DNA of 64,000 nt, taken from positions 4,251,561 through 4,315,560 of the forward strand of contig OY482849.1 of the NCBI GenBank assembly GCA_960531495.1. Reading direction: 5' to 3'. The notes below the pieces were generated by a model. The model made no database searches, had not been told where the DNA came from, and was given only the letters and a program-made list of their open reading frames with translations. The stretch comes from Zeus faber. Its lineage: Eukaryota > Chordata > Actinopteri > Zeiformes > Zeidae. Shown here in pieces: positions 57,396 to 64,000 of the stretch (positions are counted from its first letter, which is position 1; each line of letters begins with the position of its first letter). A program made the position numbers and the translations under genes.

Positions 57396-60300
57396 ATAAT
57401 CCTTTGTCCACACTTGATCTCAAACTTGCATGTCCTGCGTGCTCTGTCCAATCGAATGAAATCACATACACTCTGAACGTGGTCGATCATCAGTGCGCGC
57501 ACAACCTTCTCTTCGCAAGAGGGAGGGGAACCCACTATTGGAGACCTATTTCACGACGGCCCGCATTTCCATCCCCAATTAAATATGAAGTATGCTGGCA
57601 CTTTGTGGAGGGAAAAGGCTGTACCCAACACAAGAACCGATGTACCTTTGCCAGGAGTGAAGAAGAAGCCACTGTGTGGACCTTTGAAAAGTTCCAGGGG
57701 TTAGACCACAGTAGCTTTTGTAAGCTGGTCGCACAGGATGAGGGGATTACGGCTAAACAGATTGACGCTCACCCTGGTCAATTTGAATCTCTGGATGACC
57801 TTCTTGAAACAATAGCCTTGAAAGCTGCATGCCATCGGTGCTCTGTTGAAGAGCAGGAAATAACATATTCAATTCAAAGAGTCAACCACATGTGCAGCAA
57901 ACATTTGCTTTTAGCCAAATTCAAAGACTCTAACCATTGGAGACCTGTCTCTTCCTGTCCTTCAATCGGAAATTGTGGCTCGGGTGTCGTTTATCAAGTT
58001 TGTAAATTCTTTAAGGAGGGCTCTGGCTGTACAAAAGACCGTGACAAATGCACATTTGCAAGAAGCAAGGAAGAAGCCGCTGTATGGAACTTTGCAAAAG
58101 ACAAAAATATAGATAGAGACACTTTACTCCAACAGGTAGCTTTCCATGAGTCTAATTCACTGCAGCCAGAAAGATTTGCAGATGACATATTCAAAGAGTT
58201 CTCAGGCAAGTTCCTTGAGCTGTGTAAAGACTGCTTCCTAAGCAGTCCACAGAAGGTGACGGCGACAAAGCTGGGTGACTGCTGCTCAGCTGGTGCGGCG
58301 CACCCCTGGAACCCCATTTTGGTCCATCATGCATCAGAGAGTCATGGAAAGGAGGTGTACAGCGAAGTACGCCCGCTTCCAGCGCAGTGCAAGTTTGAGT
58401 ACTGCAGACATGTGAGCGAAGGAAAGCCCTGCTGGCACGAGACCACACAGTGCCTCTCCGCCCACAGTGAGGTGGAGATGGCTGTGTGGAAGGCGGAGAA
58501 CGGCGGGCGGCCCGTTCGTCCACAGCTAGTGAGGCTGAGCGAGGAGCGACAGGACGATTGCAGAGAGGCAGCCTTCTACTGCAAGGCGTGCTTCCTAACC
58601 CTGTCCTCCGAGGAGAGCTTCATGCAGCACTGCAGCTCGCAGGAGCATGCCCAGATGATCTCTGGTGACATCACCACCCAGTGGGACGCTCGCCCCCCTC
58701 CACACAACTCGAGGGAGGAGTTTTGCCTTTGTGAGAGGTAGGGAAGCACATTTTCATGAAAAACATATCTGGAGCAAGCTTTTAGATTAAAAATAATAAT
58801 AAAAATGTATACACATAAAGAGTAATTCATATCATAGATATGAACTAAACAACAAGGCAGGAATAGTCTGTGGTTGGCAAAGGAGTTTGCTTTTTTTTCC
58901 TCACATAGTAAAGGTATTTAAAACAGACCTCATGTCTAGTACTTAGAGTTAAGACAAGATTACCTATGTATTAAAATATGATCTTGACTCATAACCTGAA
59001 CACATTTGTCAAAACTTTCATTTTAATTAATCGATTAGCTAACAGCTAAACTAATAAATAAACAAAATACAAATAAAATATATGAGGACATTATTGTACA
59101 TCGACAACTTAACAAAAATCCATTGTTTCAACAAAATAAAAATGCACAGTGACCGCAGATATTATTTCCTCAAAAAGGACACAATTGAGAGATATTGCTG
59201 TGGCAAATATGCTGTTTACTAAAATGACAGCTTGCTCCCCCAAGAAACAAAAAACACACAATGTTTTTTTCACAAGTTTTGACCAGTATCAATAGACCTA
59301 AAATCAGTAAATCATTACCCTTCATTGTTGAAAACAACAATGATTTAAATTGCTCTAATATATGAATTAAGATGATTAAACAATATGAGTGAATAATTAA
59401 AAAGCAAGTTTAACAACCTAATTTGATTTGACATATTCAGAAAGCATGTACGGCTGGCTTCCAGTTGTCATTCTCTGAGTTATTAGCTAGCTATTAGTTA
59501 GTGAAATAACCACATGGTTCACCACGCCAAACTTTAACTTTTTTTAACAGACATATTGTTGCTCCTGCAAAGATAAGATTTAACGTTGTTGTGACCTCTC
59601 CCCCTAGGCCAGACACCTGTGAATATGGCGACAACTGCCTAAAAGCCCACTCAAAAGAGGAACTTAGGGAATGGCAGATGCGTGCCCAAGAAGAAAAGGA
59701 GATCCGATCTAATGTCGATGCCCAAGGTCTCATGCCTTATGCTGAAAGGCTTCTGGAGGAATTCAAAACCAGCAAAATTGAAGCGCACGTTGTAAGTGTT
59801 AGCCCCTCATCTTTAGCTGTAAGTTAAAAAGGTTATTGTCATTGCATATTTATGTCTGCATTAACTGCTGTATTTGTTAAACAGATATCGGAGCAGGTGG
59901 ATGATGTTTGTGTCACTTGTGATGAAGAGCTCTTTGTGGAGTGTGCAAAGAGTGACGCAAGGTTGCGGTGGAATTTTCACGTGAACACAGAGGTAACGAT
60001 TGACTAACTCTTACATGTTGCAAGTCTTCAGCCAAACCCTTGAGTTTGTAAGATAAATTAAAAGATAAGGCTGAGCTTTGCCATGGGATAACAAAATAAA
60101 CTGTAATCATTTATTTATAACTTGTGTTCCCTGAGATTGCCAACTTTTGTATGTCATGAATGTGTGTTTAAACTCTGGCACTGGCACTTGGCACTCCTTG
60201 ATAAATGTGTTATTAGAAGCTAAGCCACACGTTCCTTGATGTGATATTAATGAGAAGACCATTTGGTAATATAGACCACAAAGAAACATTTTTGGGCGTT

Positions 60301-63300
60301 ATAAACTGTCATAGACTAACAGGACAACAGAGAAATACAGAAGATATTTTTATGATTGTTTCTTTTTAATTTCTCTTGAAAGATAAGATTGGGTTGCATC
60401 AAAGTGATTGCCAAGTTTAGATTATTCTAAAATTGTACTCTTCTCCTCTTTTACTCTTTTAGCTCTTCATCAAATCAACAAATCTTTTTTTTTTACGTTG
60501 CTAGCTTGCATAGTGGAATTCATGAAGAATAACATTGAATTGTAATGATGAACTTCATCATCGGAGCATCAGAAGTGTTATTTTGCTGCTAAGATAAATT
60601 TATGCAGACAAAAAATGTACATGAGTTCGGAAACCTATGTTCTATCGGAATAATCAACAGCTTTTCAAGTAAGACAATTCATTGTACAATCGCAGTCTTC
60701 AACAAACCAGCACTGATGTATATTTATTAAGAACCACTGCTGTCTGAGTTAAAATGTTCTCAACCAAAGAAATAATATATCATAGTATCTTTTAGTACTT
60801 GTAGGCTGTAAGTGTGGGTGTAGACTTAAACAATATTCATTGTAAAATAAAAGCAACTTGATTGACAAAAGAAATGCATTTTTCACGTGACCATAAAAAT
60901 TACTTTGGAATGTTTGTTTTTTTTGTGTATACACAGAGACAGCTTGTGCATGTGGCACTGATGAAGCATGAGCCAGGAGCTTTATTCTCACTTCATGAAC
61001 TCACTTCGGAGTCTTGCGCCTACTCCCCAGGAGAAGATTTCCAGGACCAAACCAAGCAGAGCAATGACGTCACTGTGTTTTTTCAATCTCTAATCCCCGG
61101 ACTGTATGAGCAATGGCTGGTGCTGGATTTTGGTATGAGACCGGTACTCCTACGAAAACTCAAGGTCAGAGTAGGGAAGCTGTCTCCAGCTTTTGTTGAC
61201 GACCCCGCTGAGAACTGTGGCATCTCGTTTCAAAGTCTCGAGCGTTGGCATAGGGGAAACCGGATTATCGTCCCTTGCACAGACAGGAACGACGAACAAG
61301 AGAAGCTCTTAAATAAATACAAGCCTCCGTCGGCGGGTTTCCCACACAAACACATCGACTACGACAGACAGACTTCTCTGACTCCTGAGAACTACAAGGA
61401 GAAGATGCACAGCTTTTTATACAGTGAGGAGCAGGCAGAAGAAAAGCTCTTATCAAGGTGATATGATTATCAGGGTTTTACTTTTACAGCATTTTTGTTT
61501 TTTGCACGTTTTGTCTAAAGAAACTATTACCCACATTCTTATTTCCTCGTTTAGACTCAGCGTTTGTGCAGAAATTACAACATCAACCACTCTTCGAATG
61601 AACCAGGGAGAACTGTTCTGCACCTTCTCGTTTCCCTGCGAGATTACACCAGAGGGATTTATGCTGAGACGGAGCCTCCGTTCTTGCCTTATTACACCAT
61701 CGTCTCCAGGAGATCAGAGCTCTAAGGTATATGAAGCCGTCATCATCAAGGAAACCACTAATAAGAACAAGATGCATTTGAAACTCTCCAAAAGATGCTG
61801 CTCAGAGCTCGGACTCAAAAACAACGAAACGCACCTAATGGAGGTGCAATTTCAGCTTGATCGTCTGAGCTTCTGCATGATGCACAAGGCTGTAGATCTC
61901 CTCCCAGATACAAAAAGGGTGTTGCCAGATCTCCACAACTGCGAAGTTCCTGTCAATAGAACTCAGTGTCACAAGCTCAATGACAAGCAACAGTCAGCAG
62001 TTGACTTCATCACCGGAGAGTCTGATTCCAGTAAAGATGTGGCACCATTACTCATTTATGGACCATTTGGTACTGGTAAAACATTCACCCTTGCAACAGC
62101 AGCCAGAGAGCTGACTAAGAAGCGGCAAAACAAGGTGTTGATCTGCACACACACCAACAGGTAGGCTCACCTGAAACTATTATGTCTTGTCAAATTTGAT
62201 GCTAAACCCTAAAACACAGTCACATTAGCAAAGTTATTGTTTACCTTGTATTTGCACCGATGACTGCAAATGAAGCCACTAATCGTCCATTTAAATTTGA
62301 TGTAACGCCTTTGAAATGATCTACCTTTTTTTGTGAATTACTGTACCTCACAATGAACTATAAATTACAATGTAGTGACAGCCGAGGTAAATGTAATCTG
62401 TTTTCTTTTAGTTCTGCAGATTTGTATGTCAAAGACCACTTCCATTCCTTCATCAGCCAGAAAGATCATTGGATCAGGCCAATAAGAATAAAAACAAACA
62501 AACATGGGACAGCTCTACAGGCCACAGATGAGATTACACTGAAATATTGCCTGCTTTCAAAAACTGGATACTATTTCCTACCACCCACAAAGGCTGCGCT
62601 GGATGGCCACAATATAGTCATAACAACCACAACAATGGCAAGACGTTTTCATGAGCTACAGCTTCCCAAAGGCTACTTCACCCACATTCTTATTGATGAA
62701 GCGTCCCAGATGCTTGAATGTGAAGCCTTGATTCCCCTTGGTTTGGCCGGGCCCAACACCAGAGTTGTGTTAGCTGGGGATCACATGCAGATGGGACCCA
62801 AGCTTTTTTCGGTGGAGGATCACCAACGTTCTGATCACACGCTTCTAAATAGAATGTTCCACTACTATCAAAACCAGAAGAGTTTTGCCGCAGAGAAGAG
62901 TAAAATCATTTTCAATCAAAACTACCGCTCAACCAAAGAAATAGTGGATTTTGCATCCACTCACTTCTATGTTGGCAAAAGCGATATTGTAAAGGCCGAC
63001 GAAAAGGTTCCGAGTGGCCCAAATGACCACTCCCTAATGTTCCATCATGTAAGAGGAGATTGCCAGCTGGACACAGTTTCCATGTCATGGTTTAATCATG
63101 CAGAGGTCACTGAAGTGGTCGAAGTTGTACAAGATATTTTAAAAAAATGGCCAGACAGCTGGGGGCGACAGGACCAAAGCTCTGTTTGTGTTCTATCAGA
63201 AGGATGGCAGGTAAATGCATGCTCTTTATTTGTTAAGCCTCTTGTTATTATCCAACATTTAACAAATACATTTAATAAGCAGTTAGAAGTTGATTATTAG

Positions 63301-63462
63301 TTTATAAAGGCAATACAACTATCAAATAGAAGCAGTTGGTCAGGGTGGTCCCAACTGATCTTTTGTGTTTTTTGATGTATTCTTAGGTTCGTAAAATCAG
63401 GACAGCACTTTGGAAAAAACACCTTGACAATGTCAATGTTGAGAATTTCGCAAATGTGCAAG
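57392..63462 (+). CDS. helz2: Helicase with zinc finger 2 (5' part, continues beyond window)
   Basis: Exons: 57392-58737, 59608-59791, 59885-59992, 60937-61457, 61555-62160, 62412-63210, 63387-63462, all GT-AG and in frame, giving the first 1213 residues. An in-frame stop at 57371 supports the start. The N-terminal third has three related cysteine-rich modules with CCCH-type fingers (C68-C77-C84 then Arg88; C204-C213-C220 then Arg224; C338-C347-C354-H358), a C2H2-like finger (C397, C400, H413, H419) and a further CCCH finger split by intron 1 (C445-C453-C459-H463). The helicase has Walker A GPFGTGKT (889-896), DEAS (1017-1020), AGDHMQMGP (1043-1051) and NQNYRS. This is SF1 Upf1-like. HELZ2 is a large interferon-induced nuclear co-activator for PPAR-type receptors with RNA helicase and RNB exonuclease parts. 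The RNB and second helicase would lie to the right. A fish paralogue (helz2a or b) cannot be told apart here. Confidence 0.92.
58738..59607. other. helz2 intron after first coding exon, nothing recognised
   Basis: AT-rich intron of 870 bp. The later intron 59993-60936 is likewise plain. Neither holds a repeat that I can name. Confidence 0.6.
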
Positions 63463-64000
63463 GTATTTTTCATGATTTTTAAACATGGCATAGCTGAGCT
63501 CATTTCTCAGTGAATTTACAGTGTATTTTTCTAACTATAGTTATTACAGGTACTCCTCACTTAACGACCTACCAGTTTAACGACTGTTTGGACTTAAGAC
63601 CAGCTCTCCTACCAGTCTGTATTGTACGCTGCGTAGAAAACCGCGTCACGCATCTCATCTCGCATCACCCTTTAGATACTATATACACTCTATACACTAT
63701 ATATACTATATACACTATATTCACTATATATAGTATATACACTGTGTACGTCTCATATCATCACTGTTCTCAGTCTCAGTCTCGTTCCCGCAGTCTGTCA
63801 GTGTTCACTACACTAGTGTTCTCAATGGCCACGCCCCCTTACCGTGAAATAACACGGGTCCTCGCTTATCGACCAATACACTCAACGACCTGGTCCTAGG
63901 AACTGAACTCGGTCGTTAAGTGAGGAGTACCTGTATATATAACTTTAGTTATTTTCATCTAAAGAATGTTTACACAAAGTATTTTTTTCTTTTTGTCTAT
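63463..64000 (+). other. helz2 intron, cut by the window end
   Basis: After the donor GGTATTTTTC at 63463 no further exon is visible before base 64000. Most of the interval is the miniature transposon at 63547-63933. Confidence 0.7.
63547..63933 (+). mobile_element. Complete TIR miniature transposon, TA target site
   Basis: It begins CAGGTACTCCTCACTTAACG and ends CGTTAAGTGAGGAGTACCTG, an exact inverted pair, flanked by TA on both sides. It is 387 bp long with a TATACACTATATA-rich centre and no transposase. A truncated, reversed copy is at 28258-28620. The TA duplication and length suit a pogo/Tigger- or mariner-derived MITE. Confidence 0.85.

Overview
The window is a piece of a vertebrate nuclear genome, almost certainly from a teleost fish. 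It has intron-containing genes with GT-AG exons homologous to vertebrate proteins, fish-type LINE fragments (L2/Rex1-like, RTE-like, and an R2-group element with a restriction-like endonuclease), endogenous retrovirus remnants, TIR-type miniature transposons and many CA, CATA and ATT microsatellites. All coordinates come from reading the sequence by eye. No alignment or database search was run.

Layout. (1) 1-23177 carries no host gene that I recognise. Its centrepiece is a decayed endogenous retrovirus (2525-14341, TSD GTTG). A second copy of the same family (4378-9716) is inserted in it in the opposite orientation, with a CATG TSD. That inner copy was later hit by an R2-group LINE (about 7597-9030). 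The outer copy also carries an RTE-type fragment inside gag. The outer provirus itself seems to have landed in another, older retroviral remnant (14346-15880). (2) 23178-29636 is an 11-exon chitinase-family (GH18) gene with several altered active-site residues and an unusual hydrophobic C-terminus. (3) 33416-37255 is arfrp1, a seven-exon trans-Golgi Arf-like GTPase, complete at 201 codons. (4) 44214-52392 is stmn3, a five-exon neuronal stathmin, complete at 179 codons, with one GC-AG intron. (5) From about 55100 to the window end is the 5' part of helz2, an interferon-inducible zinc-finger/helicase gene that continues past base 64000.

All four genes lie on the + strand. The set ARFRP1, STMN3 and HELZ2 is also clustered on human 20q13.33, which supports the identifications. 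GMEB2 and RTEL1, which lie among them in human, are absent here. The genes are not an operon and have unrelated jobs: extracellular glycan recognition, Golgi traffic, microtubule dynamics in neurons, and antiviral or nuclear-receptor-linked RNA helicase function.

Points most worth a second look: the inner provirus begins exactly at its tRNA-Ser-type primer-binding site instead of at a 5' LTR; the GH18 gene has lost the GGW motif; two short upstream ORFs before helz2 are chained to each other and to the main start by AUGA overlaps; stmn3 has a GC splice donor; and a 38-bp-stem hairpin lies in stmn3 intron 1.
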